Source: Nesterenkonia sandarakina
Lineage (GTDB): Bacteria > Actinomycetota > Actinomycetes > Actinomycetales > Micrococcaceae
DNA: 64,000 nt
Reading direction: 5' to 3'
Assembly (NCBI RefSeq): GCF_003003175.1
Contig: NZ_PVTY01000008.1
Location: forward strand, 109,365-173,364
The notes under the pieces were generated by a model that did no database searches, was not told where the DNA came from, and saw nothing but the letters and a program-made list of their open reading frames with translations. This document shows positions 10,187 through 18,840 of this stretch, one piece after another. The translations under genes and the position numbers were made by a program. Positions within the stretch are counted from its first letter, which is position 1. Every line of letters starts with the position of its first letter.

Positions 10187-11101
10187 CTAGAACAGTATGG
10201 TCGCGAAGGTCCCCACCTGGGTGAATCCAACACGCTCGTAGGTCCGAATCGCCGCCGTGTTGTAGCTGTTCACGTAGAGGCTCACCGTGGGTGCCAGCTT
10301 GAGTCCGTGCTCGACGACGGCGGCCATCCCAGGCCCGGCGAGACCGAGTCCGCGGTGGCTGGGCCGCACCCAGACGCCCTGGACCTGGACCACCTCGGGA
10401 CTGACCGCCCCGAACTCGGCCTTGAACACGATCTCAGAGGACTCCGGGTCCACCGCGATGATCGAATGGCCGGCATTGATGAGGCCGCGCACGCGCTCTC
10501 GGTACTGGCTCGCACCCTGGGCGTAGGGCGAGAATCCCAGCTCTTCGGTGAACATGGCCGCACTGGCCTGCTCCACCCGAGGGAAGTCCCCGGACGTCGA
10601 GAGCCGAGCCCCGGGCAGCGGCTCCACCGTTGAGGGCTCGGTGATCGACATCAGCGGCTGATCGGGCCGGACATCTCGGGCCCCGGTCCAGCCGGTGGCG
10701 TCGAAGAGCTCCAGCGACGCCTCGGCGCCGCCGTAGATCGAGGCCACCCTGCGGCGCATCGCGCCGACCACCAGCCCGAAGAGCTCACCCTGGGCCGCGC
10801 TGGCGGCCACAGGGATGATGTTGCTTCCGGTCCAGCAGGCGGCGAGCAGACCGTTCTCGCCGTCGATCCCGAGCACCACGGCGCCGTTGCGGCCCTTGCC
10901 GGGCCCGGCGGACCGGCGCGCCCGCACGGTCGCCGTGACCGAGACGTTCGCCACCGGGTCGGTGGCGAGCAGCTTCTCGAGCGCGGGGGTGTCCCCGTGT
11001 CCGAGCACACGGACCTCTCCACGGGTGGCGCGGTGCACGCGGGCGGCTGCGGCGTCAGCTGACGGAGACCACAGGGGCACTCGCTGCCTGAGCATCTCCA
11101 T
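10187..11101 (-). CDS. GNAT acetyltransferase with N-terminal DUF4081-like domain
   Basis: This 304-residue product ends in a GNAT fold with [30 protein letters not shown] (acetyl-CoA-binding V-x-P-x-x-R-G-x-G-x-A region near 245-275) and [19 protein letters not shown]. The N-terminal half resembles the domain found in the actinobacterial acetyltransferase encoded next to gcpE/ispG, for example in mycobacteria. The substrate is unknown. The longest frame overlaps the end of ispG by 47 bases, so the real start may be a GTG at 11080 or one just past the ispG stop. It belongs to the dxr-rseP-ispG operon. Confidence 0.82.
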   Translation of the reverse strand: MEMLRQRVPLWSPSADAAAARVHRATRGEVRVLGHGDTPALEKLLATDPVANVSVTATVRARRSAGPGKGRNGAVVLGIDGENGLLAACWTGSNIIPVAASAAQGELFGLVVGAMRRRVASIYGGAEASLELFDATGWTGARDVRPDQPLMSITEPSTVEPLPGARLSTSGDFPRVEQASAAMFTEELGFSPYAQGASQYRERVRGLINAGHSIIAVDPESSEIVFKAEFGAVSPEVVQVQGVWVRPSHRGLGLAGPGMAAVVEHGLKLAPTVSLYVNSYNTAAIRTYERVGFTQVGTFATILF

Positions 11102-12224
11102 CGGATTCGCGTTCCATTTCTTCGGCCAGCCGGTTGGCTTCTTCGATCAGGGTCTCGACGATCTGGTCCTCGGGCACGGTCTTGATGACCTCGCCCTTGA
11201 CGAAGATCTGTCCCTTGCCGTTGCCGGAGGCCACGCCGAGGTCCGCGTCGCGGGCCTCGCCGGGTCCGTTGACCACGCAGCCCATGACGGCCACGCGCAG
11301 CGGCACCGTCATGCCTTCGAGTCCGGCAGTGACATCGTCGGCGAGGGTGTAGACGTCGACCTGGGCGCGTCCGCAGGAGGGGCAGGAGACGATCTCGAGC
11401 TTGCGCGGGCGCAGGTTCAGCGACTCCAGCAGCTGGTTGCCCACCTTGACCTCTTCGGCCGGCGGGGCGGAGAGCGAGACGCGGATGGTGTCGCCGATGC
11501 CCTGGGCGAGCAGCGCACCGAAGGCCACGGAGGACTTGATCGTGCCCTGGAAGGCGGGTCCGGCCTCGGTGACGCCCAGGTGCAGGGGCCAGTCGCCGCG
11601 CTCGGCGAGCATCTGGTAGGCCTGGACCATGATCACCGGGTCATTGTGCTTGACCGAGATCTTGAAGTCGTGGAAGCCGTGTTCTTCGAACAGCGAGGCC
11701 TCCCAGACGGCGGACTCGACCAGCGCCTCGGGCGTGGCCTTGCCGTATTTGTCCATGACCCGCTTGTCCAGCGATCCGGCGTTGACGCCGATGCGGATCG
11801 AGACGCCGGCGTCGCTGGCGGCCTTGGCGATCTCGCCGACCTTGTCGTCGAACTGGCGGATGTTGCCGGGGTTCACACGCACGGCGCCGCAGCCGGCCTC
11901 GATGGCCGCGAACACATACTTCGGCTGGAAGTGGATGTCGGCGATGACCGGGATCTGCGACTTCATCGCGATGATCTTCAGCGCCTCGGCGTCCTTGTCC
12001 GTGGGGCAGGCCACGCGGACGATGTCACAGCCGGAGGCGGTCAGCTCCGCGATCTGCTGCAGAGTGCCGTTGATGTCGTGGGTCTTGGTGGTCGTCATCG
12101 ACTGGACCGAGACCCGATGATCACTGCCCACGCCAACGGAACCGACATGGAAGTTGCGCGTCTTCCGGCGCGGCGCCAGCACTGGCGGCGGAGCGGAGGG
12201 CATTCCGAGGTTGATCGCGGGCAC
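11055..12224 (-). CDS. ispG: 4-hydroxy-3-methylbut-2-en-1-yl diphosphate synthase
   Basis: IspG (GcpE) converts methylerythritol cyclodiphosphate to HMBPP in the MEP isoprenoid pathway, using a [4Fe-4S] cluster and flavodoxin or ferredoxin. I place the start at the GTG at 12224, which gives a 389-residue protein opening [20 protein letters not shown] and has AGGAG five bases before it. The open frame continues further upstream, but that part is not family-like. Visible hallmarks are VSVQSM near residue 35, [23 protein letters not shown] and the cluster ligands in SCPSCGR plus the later [10 protein letters not shown]. It lies between rseP and the acetyltransferase, the same order as in mycobacteria, and shares the operon with dxr. 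Confidence 0.96.
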   Translation of the reverse strand: MPAINLGMPSAPPPVLAPRRKTRNFHVGSVGVGSDHRVSVQSMTTTKTHDINGTLQQIAELTASGCDIVRVACPTDKDAEALKIIAMKSQIPVIADIHFQPKYVFAAIEAGCGAVRVNPGNIRQFDDKVGEIAKAASDAGVSIRIGVNAGSLDKRVMDKYGKATPEALVESAVWEASLFEEHGFHDFKISVKHNDPVIMVQAYQMLAERGDWPLHLGVTEAGPAFQGTIKSSVAFGALLAQGIGDTIRVSLSAPPAEEVKVGNQLLESLNLRPRKLEIVSCPSCGRAQVDVYTLADDVTAGLEGMTVPLRVAVMGCVVNGPGEARDADLGVASGNGKGQIFVKGEVIKTVPEDQIVETLIEEANRLAEEMERESDGDAQAASAPVVSVS

Positions 12225-12343
12225 AGACTCTCCTGGTGGATCTTGGCGTTGACGTCGATCAGACGTCAGTTTCTGGTACGTCCTCTTCGGACATCGGCGG
12301 GGGTTCCCCCCCCCTCCCATGGTACCGCTCGGCGCGGAGCCAG

Positions 12344-13849
12344 CTACTCGAAGAGACGGATCGGGTTCACGATGTCCGCATAGATCAACAACACGCCCAT
12401 GACCAACAACATTCCGGCGACCACGTAGGTCAGCGGCAGCAGCTTGGAGATGTCGAAGGGCCCTGGATCCGGACGCCCCAGCAGCTTGGCGAGTCGACGG
12501 CGCAGACTCTCGTACAGCGCACCGGCGACGTGGCCGCCGTCGAGCGGCAGCAGCGGGATCAGGTTGAAGACCATCAGCGCCACGTTGACCCCTGCGACCA
12601 GGGAGATCAGTGAGGCGAAGCGGGACTCCAGCGGGATCTCCTCCTGCGCGGAGAGCTCCCCGGCGATCCGGCCCACACCGACCACGGAGAGCGGCCCGTC
12701 CGGGTCCCGCTCGGCGGAGGTGAAGGTGGACACCGCGACGTCGTAGAGCCGCACCGGCAGGTTCGCGACGACGGCGCCCACCGCCTTGGACTGCTCCCAC
12801 ACCACCGGCCCGGCCTCCCAGAAGGGCTCCTGGACCATCTCCTGGTCGGCGCCCATTCCGATGAAGCCCACCGGTTCGGTGATGAGCGCGCCGTCGTCGT
12901 CGCGCTGGGCCCGGCCCAGCCCGTCGGAGATCGGGCGCTCGGTGAGGATCGGGGTCAGCGTGGTGGTGGTCTCGGTGCCGGCGCGGACGTAGGTGACCTC
13001 GCTGGATTCATCGGCCGATTCCCTGATCAGCGCGGTCAGCTCGTCCCAGGTGTCCACCGACTCTCCGTTGAAGGCGAGGATCTGATCTCCGGGGCGCAGG
13101 CCGGCCTCGTAGGCGGGGCCGGCGGGGTCGGCGTCGGTGCACTCGCTCTGCCCGGCGTCGGCCGCGTCGGCGGAGACCACGCATTCGAAGACCTCGGCCA
13201 CGGTGGTGTTGGGCTGCGCGGTGCCGTGGAAGGAGATGATCCCGGCGGTCAGCGCCAGGGCGATCAGCCCGTTCATGGCGGGGCCGCCGAGCATGATGAT
13301 GATCCGCTTCCAGGTGGGCAGCCGGTAGAACATCCGCTCCTCGTCCCCGGGCCGCAGGTCCTCCGCCGCGACCTCGCGGGCCTCGGTGGAGAGCTGCTGG
13401 AAGATCCCGGTGGACTGCGAGCGCACGGTCTTGGTCGGGACCGAGCCCGGCGCCGAGACCGACGCGGCGGCGGGCGCGCCGTACTGCGCACCGACCTCGC
13501 GCAGGTAGGGATCCTGACGCGCCGCATCCTCGCGGGCCGCATCCTCGGCCGTGCGGTCCTCGCCGGGGTGGTTCTGCTCAGATGGGTGGTTCAGGGTCCC
13601 GGTCTCATCCGGGGGCGGATACATCCCGATCATCGCGACATAGCCGCCCAGCGGGATCGCCTTGACCCCGTACTCGGTCTCGCCGCGGCGGCGCGACCAC
13701 AGGGTGGGGCCGAAGCCGACCATGTACTGGGTGACGCGGACCTTGAAGAGCTTGGCGGGCAGCAGGTGCCCGATCTCGTGCAGCGCGATGGACAGCGCGA
13801 TGCCCAGCGCGACGATCGCGATGCCGGCGATCATCAGCAGCGCGATCAT
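12344..13849 (-). CDS. rseP: Site-2 intramembrane zinc metalloprotease (RseP/Rip1 type)
   Basis: Site-2 proteases cleave membrane-anchored anti-sigma factors and other substrates within the bilayer. The 501-residue product has the zinc motif HEIGH ([14 protein letters not shown], about residues 24-37) in its first membrane helix, a PDZ domain ([23 protein letters not shown]) near 250-275 and the C-terminal LLPLDGGHV motif carrying the third zinc ligand. An acidic, disordered insert of about 100 residues lies between the first helix and the PDZ domain. Its ATG overlaps the dxr stop by four bases, implying coupled translation. The 119-base gap to ispG contains a G5-TT-C9 tract. The ECF sigma gene in this window has no visible anti-sigma partner, so no local substrate is evident. 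Confidence 0.94.
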   Translation of the reverse strand: MIALLMIAGIAIVALGIALSIALHEIGHLLPAKLFKVRVTQYMVGFGPTLWSRRRGETEYGVKAIPLGGYVAMIGMYPPPDETGTLNHPSEQNHPGEDRTAEDAAREDAARQDPYLREVGAQYGAPAAASVSAPGSVPTKTVRSQSTGIFQQLSTEAREVAAEDLRPGDEERMFYRLPTWKRIIIMLGGPAMNGLIALALTAGIISFHGTAQPNTTVAEVFECVVSADAADAGQSECTDADPAGPAYEAGLRPGDQILAFNGESVDTWDELTALIRESADESSEVTYVRAGTETTTTLTPILTERPISDGLGRAQRDDDGALITEPVGFIGMGADQEMVQEPFWEAGPVVWEQSKAVGAVVANLPVRLYDVAVSTFTSAERDPDGPLSVVGVGRIAGELSAQEEIPLESRFASLISLVAGVNVALMVFNLIPLLPLDGGHVAGALYESLRRRLAKLLGRPDPGPFDISKLLPLTYVVAGMLLVMGVLLIYADIVNPIRLFE

Positions 13850-15144
13850 GCGCGCACCTGGACCTTCGCCGCGGCGATCCGCTCATCGGCGGCGGCCCGG
13901 GCCCAGCGTTCTGCGCCGAGCACCTCCTCCAGCGAAGGCGCGGTGGGACTGCTGGCGGGGTGGTAGCGCTCCAGCACCGCCTCGACCGTGGCCACGATGC
14001 CCGGGAAGCCGAGCCGCCCCTGATGGAAGGCTTCCACGGCTTGTTCGTTGGCGGCGTTGTAGACCGCCATGTGTGTCGGCGAGGCGGCGCAGGCCTGCTT
14101 GGCCAGGGCCACCGCAGGGAACGCGTGCTCATCCAGGGGCTCGAAGTCCCACTGCATCGCCTTGCTCCAGTCGATGGGCGCGTCGATCTGCTCGAGACGC
14201 TCGGGCCAGGAGAGTCCCAGGGCGATCGGGATGAGCATCCGCGGGTGACCGGCCTGCGCGATGGTGGAGCCGTCCTGGAACTGGACCATGGAATGGATCC
14301 ACTGCTGCGGGTGCACCACGGTCTGGATGTCCGCCAGCTCGATGTCGAAGAGCAGATGCGCCTCGATCACCTCCAGCGCCTTGTTCACCATGGTGGCGGA
14401 GTTGGTGGTGACCACCCGGCCCATCGCGTAGTTCGGGTGCTTCAGCGCCTGGGCGGGGGTGACCTCGGCGAGCGCGGCGGCGTCCCAGCCGCGGAAGGGT
14501 CCGCCGGAGGCGGTGACCACCAAGCTGGAGACCTCGGATGCGCCGCTGAGCTGGGAGTTCCCATCCACCGGCACGGAGCAGAGTCCGCGTTGGTGCCGTC
14601 CGGAGCTCAGCGCCTGGGCCAGTGCCGAGTGCTCCGAGTCGACCGGGACCAGCTGTCCCGGGCGCTGCAGCGCTTCGGCCACGAGCGCGCCGCCGACCAC
14701 CAGGGATTCCTTGTTCGCCAGCGCCAGGGTGGCGCCGGAGCGCAGCGCGGCGAGGGTCGGGCGCAGACCGATGGACCCGGTCATCCCGTTGAGCACGACG
14801 TCGGCCCCGGACTCTGCGGCGATCTGCTCGGCGGCCTGATCCCCGGTCAGGATCTCGGGGCGGGGATGAGCGCCGGAGGCGCCGGACGTGCCGGGGGCCT
14901 CGGAGGAGCCTGATCCGCCGGCGGAGAGCGCGGCGCGCAGCTCGCTGGCCGCGGCGTCGTCGGCGATTCCGACCAGGCGCGCGCCGGTGGCGTTGGCCTG
15001 CTCCGCCAGCAGGGCCGCGTTGGACCCGGCCGCCAGGCCGACGACCTCGAACCGGTCCGGATGCGCGGCGATGACCCGCAGCGCCTGGGTTCCGATGGAA
15101 CCGGTGGAACCGAGAATCGCCACGCGGCGCTGAGGGGAAGCCAT
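13846..15144 (-). CDS. dxr: 1-deoxy-D-xylulose 5-phosphate reductoisomerase
   Basis: DXR makes MEP, the committed precursor of the MEP pathway, and here it leads the dxr-rseP-ispG cluster. The product opens MASPQRRVAILGSTGSIG, the NADPH-binding GSTGSIGxQ motif. It also has GMTGSIGLRPTLAALRSG, LANKESLV and the metal/substrate-binding PVDSEHSA. The open frame reaches back to 15354 but that N-terminal extension is not family-like. Two family-compatible starts exist, ATG 15153 and ATG 15144. I prefer 15144 because a CATAAT hexamer ends seven bases upstream and no ribosome site is visible, suggesting a leaderless message. The length of 432 residues is slightly above usual because of a Ser/Gly-rich insert near residue 85. 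Confidence 0.95.
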   Translation of the reverse strand: MASPQRRVAILGSTGSIGTQALRVIAAHPDRFEVVGLAAGSNAALLAEQANATGARLVGIADDAAASELRAALSAGGSGSSEAPGTSGASGAHPRPEILTGDQAAEQIAAESGADVVLNGMTGSIGLRPTLAALRSGATLALANKESLVVGGALVAEALQRPGQLVPVDSEHSALAQALSSGRHQRGLCSVPVDGNSQLSGASEVSSLVVTASGGPFRGWDAAALAEVTPAQALKHPNYAMGRVVTTNSATMVNKALEVIEAHLLFDIELADIQTVVHPQQWIHSMVQFQDGSTIAQAGHPRMLIPIALGLSWPERLEQIDAPIDWSKAMQWDFEPLDEHAFPAVALAKQACAASPTHMAVYNAANEQAVEAFHQGRLGFPGIVATVEAVLERYHPASSPTAPSLEEVLGAERWARAAADERIAAAKVQVRA

Positions 15145-15151
15145 AGCCACC

Positions 15152-15157
15152 ATTATG
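15152..15157 (-). promoter_or_regulatory. Candidate -10 box for leaderless dxr
   Basis: CATAAT is followed by seven bases and then the ATG at 15144. No -35 close to consensus was found at 16-18 bases upstream. Leaderless initiation is inferred from the spacing and the absence of a Shine-Dalgarno sequence. Confidence 0.4.
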
Positions 15158-15253
15158 GCGCACCGAGGTCGCCCGTGATGGGCGTGCACAGTACGCTGGG
15201 TGCACAGCAGTTGCAGACCCATGCGGCCACAAGCCGATGAAGGAGCCTCACCG

Positions 15254-15721
15254 ATGATCACACTGCGCGCAGTGGAGACCGAGGACCTGGACCAGTTCTT
15301 CGTGTTCCAGCAGGATGCCGACGCCGCCCATATGGCCGCATTCGCCTCGACCAACCCGAAAGACCGCAGCGTCTTCGACCATCATTGGGGCGAGCTGCTG
15401 AACTCCGATGACATCATCGTGCGCACCATCGAGAGCGACGGTCAGGCCGTGGGCTCGATCGCGGCCTTCGAGGACGAGAAGAGCCGGGAGATCACCTTCT
15501 GGATCGAGAAGCGCTTCTGGGGCCAGGGCATCACCACCGAGGCCGTGCAGAAGTTCCTCACCGAGTTCCCTGAGCGCCCGGTCACCGCCCGCGTGGTCGT
15601 GGACAACCTCGGCACGCTCAAGATCCTGGAGTCCCTGGGCTTCACCGAGACCGGTGAAGAGTCCAGCTTCTCCAACGTCCGCGCCAAGGTGGTCCAGGAG
15701 AAGATCCTGCAGCTGGGCTGA
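15254..15721 (+). CDS. GNAT family acetyltransferase (RimJ/RimL-like)
   Basis: This 155-residue protein is a compact GNAT domain: MITLRAVETEDLDQFF at the N-terminus, ITFWIEKRFWGQGITTEAVQKFL (acetyl-CoA loop R/K-x-x-x-G-Q-G-x-x) near residues 78-100, and VDNLGTLKILESLGFTETGEE at the C-terminal strand and helix. That arrangement is close to RimJ/RimL and antibiotic-acetylating relatives, but the substrate cannot be assigned. I use the ATG at 15254 because AAGGAG lies eight bases upstream; the open frame begins earlier at 15200. It is divergent from dxr and precedes the LuxR-type regulators by 185 bases. Confidence 0.85.
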   Translation: MITLRAVETEDLDQFFVFQQDADAAHMAAFASTNPKDRSVFDHHWGELLNSDDIIVRTIESDGQAVGSIAAFEDEKSREITFWIEKRFWGQGITTEAVQKFLTEFPERPVTARVVVDNLGTLKILESLGFTETGEESSFSNVRAKVVQEKILQLG

Positions 15722-15834
15722 ACCGCCCCAGCCCCCTGTCCTCCCCCAGGACGCTCGCGCCGGCCGCTCGGCGCGCTGCCGAGGAGAGCGCCGGTGCGCA
15801 ATCGTCACGAATACGACACCTCCACTGCCGCGCC

Positions 15835-15909
15835 GACTGACCTGCGCCTATGATGTGTGCACCGCCGTCCACGATGGAGCATCGACGTCACGAGGGGTCC
15901 CAGCGTATG
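15835..15909 (+). repeat. Duplicated regulator upstream block, copy 1
   Basis: This block ahead of the first LuxR-type regulator is nearly identical to 18765-18840 ahead of the second. Shared strings include TATGATGTGTGCA, a possible -10 (TATGAT, 15849-15854), and ACGAGGGGTCCCAGCGTATG, which holds the ribosome site and start. It shows that the duplication included the promoter and leader, so both genes probably respond to the same input unless a distal site differs. Confidence 0.75.
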
Positions 15910-18606
15910 CAGGCCACACCTGCTCACACAGCCATTGGTCGAGACCGGCAGCGCGCCAAGATCTTCAGCGCGATCTATGGCGCCTCGGTGGGCCGGAGCG
16001 TGGTCTGTCTGCTCGAGGGCACCATCGGCTCCGGCAAATCCACCCTCGCAGCGGAAGCACGTGCCCGAGCCGCGGCCGCCGGACTGACAATGATCTCAGT
16101 CGATGACCTCTCCCTGGGCGGCGGAGTCTTCGTCGCGTTCAAGGAGCATGGCCCCGGACCGTTCTGCCTCGTCGTCGACGACCTCCACCGCGCGAAGAGT
16201 GCAGACCGTGCCGCCCTCGAACAGCTCATCGACCGAGGGCCGCTGTCGATGAACGCCGGCCCGGCCGTGCTGATCTTGGCCGCTGCTTCGCCCTCCTCGG
16301 ACGCCTTGACTCGAAGGCTGGCGCGGATGGCTGGACGCTCAGGCACTCGAATCACCTTGGACGGACTGAAACGAGCCGACCTGGCGAAGCTCCTGGAGGT
16401 GCACGGATTCAGCCCCTCGGATGAGCTGCTGACAGACATCCAGTCCCGTTCCTCCGGCAACCCGGGCATCGCGCTGCTCCTGGCCCGGAAGGGCCTCACG
16501 TCCACCGTCACCGACCGCTCCTCCGCGTCGCGGGAGTTCCTTCGACCAGAGATCGAGCAGATGGCTCCGAGCCTTCGCACCTTCCTCGAGGTCCTGGCGC
16601 TCGATCCAGGACAGGCTTGTGCAGAGCAGGCCGCCGCGGTCGCGGTGGAAGCGCTCGCGGAGACAGACCCCACGATTGAGCCTCTCCCCACAGAGGTGCT
16701 CATCGACGCGCTGAATCCGATCCTCACCGGCAACGGCCACGAGGTCCGACTCGATGATCGTGCCTGGAGGGATACCGCAGTGGCGCTGATCGAGCCGGCT
16801 CGACGGCGAAGGCTCCACCGGCTACTGGCGGAGCGCACCACGGGTCTCGCGCGCGCCGGGCATCTCAGCGCGGCGTCTCTCGAGGGTGATCCCGACTTGG
16901 CAGAGGAGCTCGAGCGGCAGAGCCATGAGGCCCTTGAAGCGGGTGACTACTCCTCCAGCGCCTCCTATATGGCGCTCGCCATGAAGCTCAGCCGCGGAGA
17001 AGACCGCCGCAGACGCCTGATCTCAGCAGGGCTGATCATCGGAGTCTCCGAGAACCCGCCGGGAATACTGGAGCTGTCGGCGGAGATCGGACTGATCGGA
17101 AGCGTCCCGCTGACGGCATTCTTCCAGGCCGGCGTAGCGTTCTTCACCGGCAGGCTCGGAGAGGCCCGCAGCCTGCTCCATGAACAGCTGCGCAGCCCGC
17201 GAGGTGACCAGGAACTCGATGACCTGACTCGGTGGCGCATGCTGATAGTGCTCGCCAGCGTAGAGATCGCCGCTGGCGACGAGCACGCGGCCAAGGATGC
17301 CGTGGATGAGGCGCACAGCCTCGAGGTGGAACTGTCCACCGAGATCGATGCGGTCATGAGTCGCGTGCTGACCATGCATGAGATCTACGCATTGTGGAAC
17401 ACCGGATCCGTCGACGAAGCCATCAGCAAGCTCGACGTCTTCCTGATCGAAGCGGCTGGCACGGCTGAGTACACCGACGCGTTGTATCTCCGTGGACGGG
17501 TGCATTTCTACGCCGGCCACACCACAGCCGCGCTGGATGACCTCCAGCGCGCGGAGACGCATCGCCACAAGAAGGTAGTTCCCGCAGCCGCGCAGCGCGG
17601 GATGGCGGACCAGGCCATGATCGAATTCCACCTCGGCAGGTGGTCGGATGCGATTCTGCGCGCCGAGCGCGTGATCGAGATGGCCCGGACCACCCACGAC
17701 TGGCGAGGCCTGGCCAGTTCCCACTCAGTGCTCGCGATGGTCGCCGTCGCCCACGCCGACGAGACTGCCGCCGCTGAGCACCTCGACTGGCTGGCTCACC
17801 ACGTCACCACATCCAGCGCGTTTGCCCTCTACGACGTGATGACCGCGCGGGTCTGGACCGCCCGGATGGCGGGGGACCATGAACGTGCCCTCGAGCTGGT
17901 GTCCGCCTTCCGCCGCACCCGGCTCAGGTCATGGTCGGACGAGGTCGGGCTGATCGGTTGGCGGGCGCTGGAGATCGGCGCGCTGCTTGATCTCAAGAAC
18001 CCAGGACCCGGCGCTGTCGCCGAGGCGGAGCGTCTGCTGGCGACCTTCTCGCAGAAGGTGGCCCTGCGGCCGGGACTCCCGCTCCCCTTCGGCCACCCGC
18101 AGGCGCTGCAGGGAAAGCTGGCGGCGCGGCGGGGTGAGCTCGACGCCGCCGTGGATCGCTACCGCGCAGCGATCTGGCTGGCAGCCGAGTTCCCACATAT
18201 GCGGGCTCGAGTCCACCACGCCGTGGGCATGGTCCATCGCGAACGCGGCGATCACACTCGAGCAGACGAGCAGTTCGAGGCGGCGCGGAACATCTTCGCG
18301 CAGCTCGGTGCGGCACCAGAGCTCACCGAGGTCAAGAGCCGACTCCTCTCGGTCGCCGGTCGCTATGCCTCGCTGACCCCGCGCGAACGAGACATGGCAT
18401 ATCTCGTCTCGCAGGGGCGCACCAATCGTGAGATCGCCGAGACGCTGTTCGTCTCGGTGAAGACCGTGGAATACCACGTCTCCAATCTCCTGCCGAAGCT
18501 CGGCATGTCCTCACGCAGGGAGCTCTGGACGGCCGCGGCCTTGGCATCTCAGCGGATGAGCCCTCCGGAACGCTCACCCGGGTTCGCCCCCGGCGTTCAC
18601 CTCTGA
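15907..18606 (+). CDS. LuxR-type ATP-binding transcriptional regulator (LAL/MalT-like), copy 1
   Basis: This 899-residue protein has the layout of large ATP-binding LuxR regulators. It has an N-terminal AAA/STAND ATPase with Walker A GTIGSGKST (about residues 38-46) and Walker B-like FCLVVDDLH (about 92-100), a long helical middle with TPR-like repeats, and a C-terminal LuxR HTH (LTPRERDMAYLVSQGRTNRE, from about 823, continuing TVEYHVSNLLPKLG). Such proteins activate target promoters when an inducer drives ATP-dependent assembly. I start at the ATG at 15907 behind GAGGGG. It is a tandem paralogue of the next gene and uses more A/T-ending codons than that copy. Likely targets are the neighbouring polysaccharide genes (inference). 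Confidence 0.88.
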   Translation: MQATPAHTAIGRDRQRAKIFSAIYGASVGRSVVCLLEGTIGSGKSTLAAEARARAAAAGLTMISVDDLSLGGGVFVAFKEHGPGPFCLVVDDLHRAKSADRAALEQLIDRGPLSMNAGPAVLILAAASPSSDALTRRLARMAGRSGTRITLDGLKRADLAKLLEVHGFSPSDELLTDIQSRSSGNPGIALLLARKGLTSTVTDRSSASREFLRPEIEQMAPSLRTFLEVLALDPGQACAEQAAAVAVEALAETDPTIEPLPTEVLIDALNPILTGNGHEVRLDDRAWRDTAVALIEPARRRRLHRLLAERTTGLARAGHLSAASLEGDPDLAEELERQSHEALEAGDYSSSASYMALAMKLSRGEDRRRRLISAGLIIGVSENPPGILELSAEIGLIGSVPLTAFFQAGVAFFTGRLGEARSLLHEQLRSPRGDQELDDLTRWRMLIVLASVEIAAGDEHAAKDAVDEAHSLEVELSTEIDAVMSRVLTMHEIYALWNTGSVDEAISKLDVFLIEAAGTAEYTDALYLRGRVHFYAGHTTAALDDLQRAETHRHKKVVPAAAQRGMADQAMIEFHLGRWSDAILRAERVIEMARTTHDWRGLASSHSVLAMVAVAHADETAAAEHLDWLAHHVTTSSAFALYDVMTARVWTARMAGDHERALELVSAFRRTRLRSWSDEVGLIGWRALEIGALLDLKNPGPGAVAEAERLLATFSQKVALRPGLPLPFGHPQALQGKLAARRGELDAAVDRYRAAIWLAAEFPHMRARVHHAVGMVHRERGDHTRADEQFEAARNIFAQLGAAPELTEVKSRLLSVAGRYASLTPRERDMAYLVSQGRTNREIAETLFVSVKTVEYHVSNLLPKLGMSSRRELWTAAALASQRMSPPERSPGFAPGVHL

Positions 18607-18764
18607 TCTCGAGACGTCCGAGGTGTCGCCCGTCGTCGCGCTCGGCCCGCCGCTTCGCCTGCAGGGAGTCTCGCCGGGAAGAGACGGGCCGCGGGTCCGC
18701 GCGGTGCCGAGAGAAGGACCGCCGCGTAACCACCCCGAATACTGGCAGCTTTCGCCCCCGTCAT

Positions 18765-18840
18765 GACTGACCTGCCCCTATGATGTGTGCAACGCCGTTC
18801 ACGGTGGAGTATCGAACGTGACGAGGGGTCCCAGCGTATG
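18765..18840 (+). repeat. Duplicated regulator upstream block, copy 2
   Basis: This is the counterpart of 15835-15909, differing by a few substitutions and one inserted base. It contains TATGAT at 18779-18784 and the same ribosome-site/start string ending in the ATG at 18838. No -35 near consensus is seen at the expected distance in either copy, which would suit an activated promoter. Confidence 0.75.

Noticed and set aside
12225..12800. N-terminal extension of ispG and overlap with rseP
   Set aside because: The extension runs through rseP coding sequence and a non-coding gap; the GTG at 12224 has a ribosome site and matches the family start.
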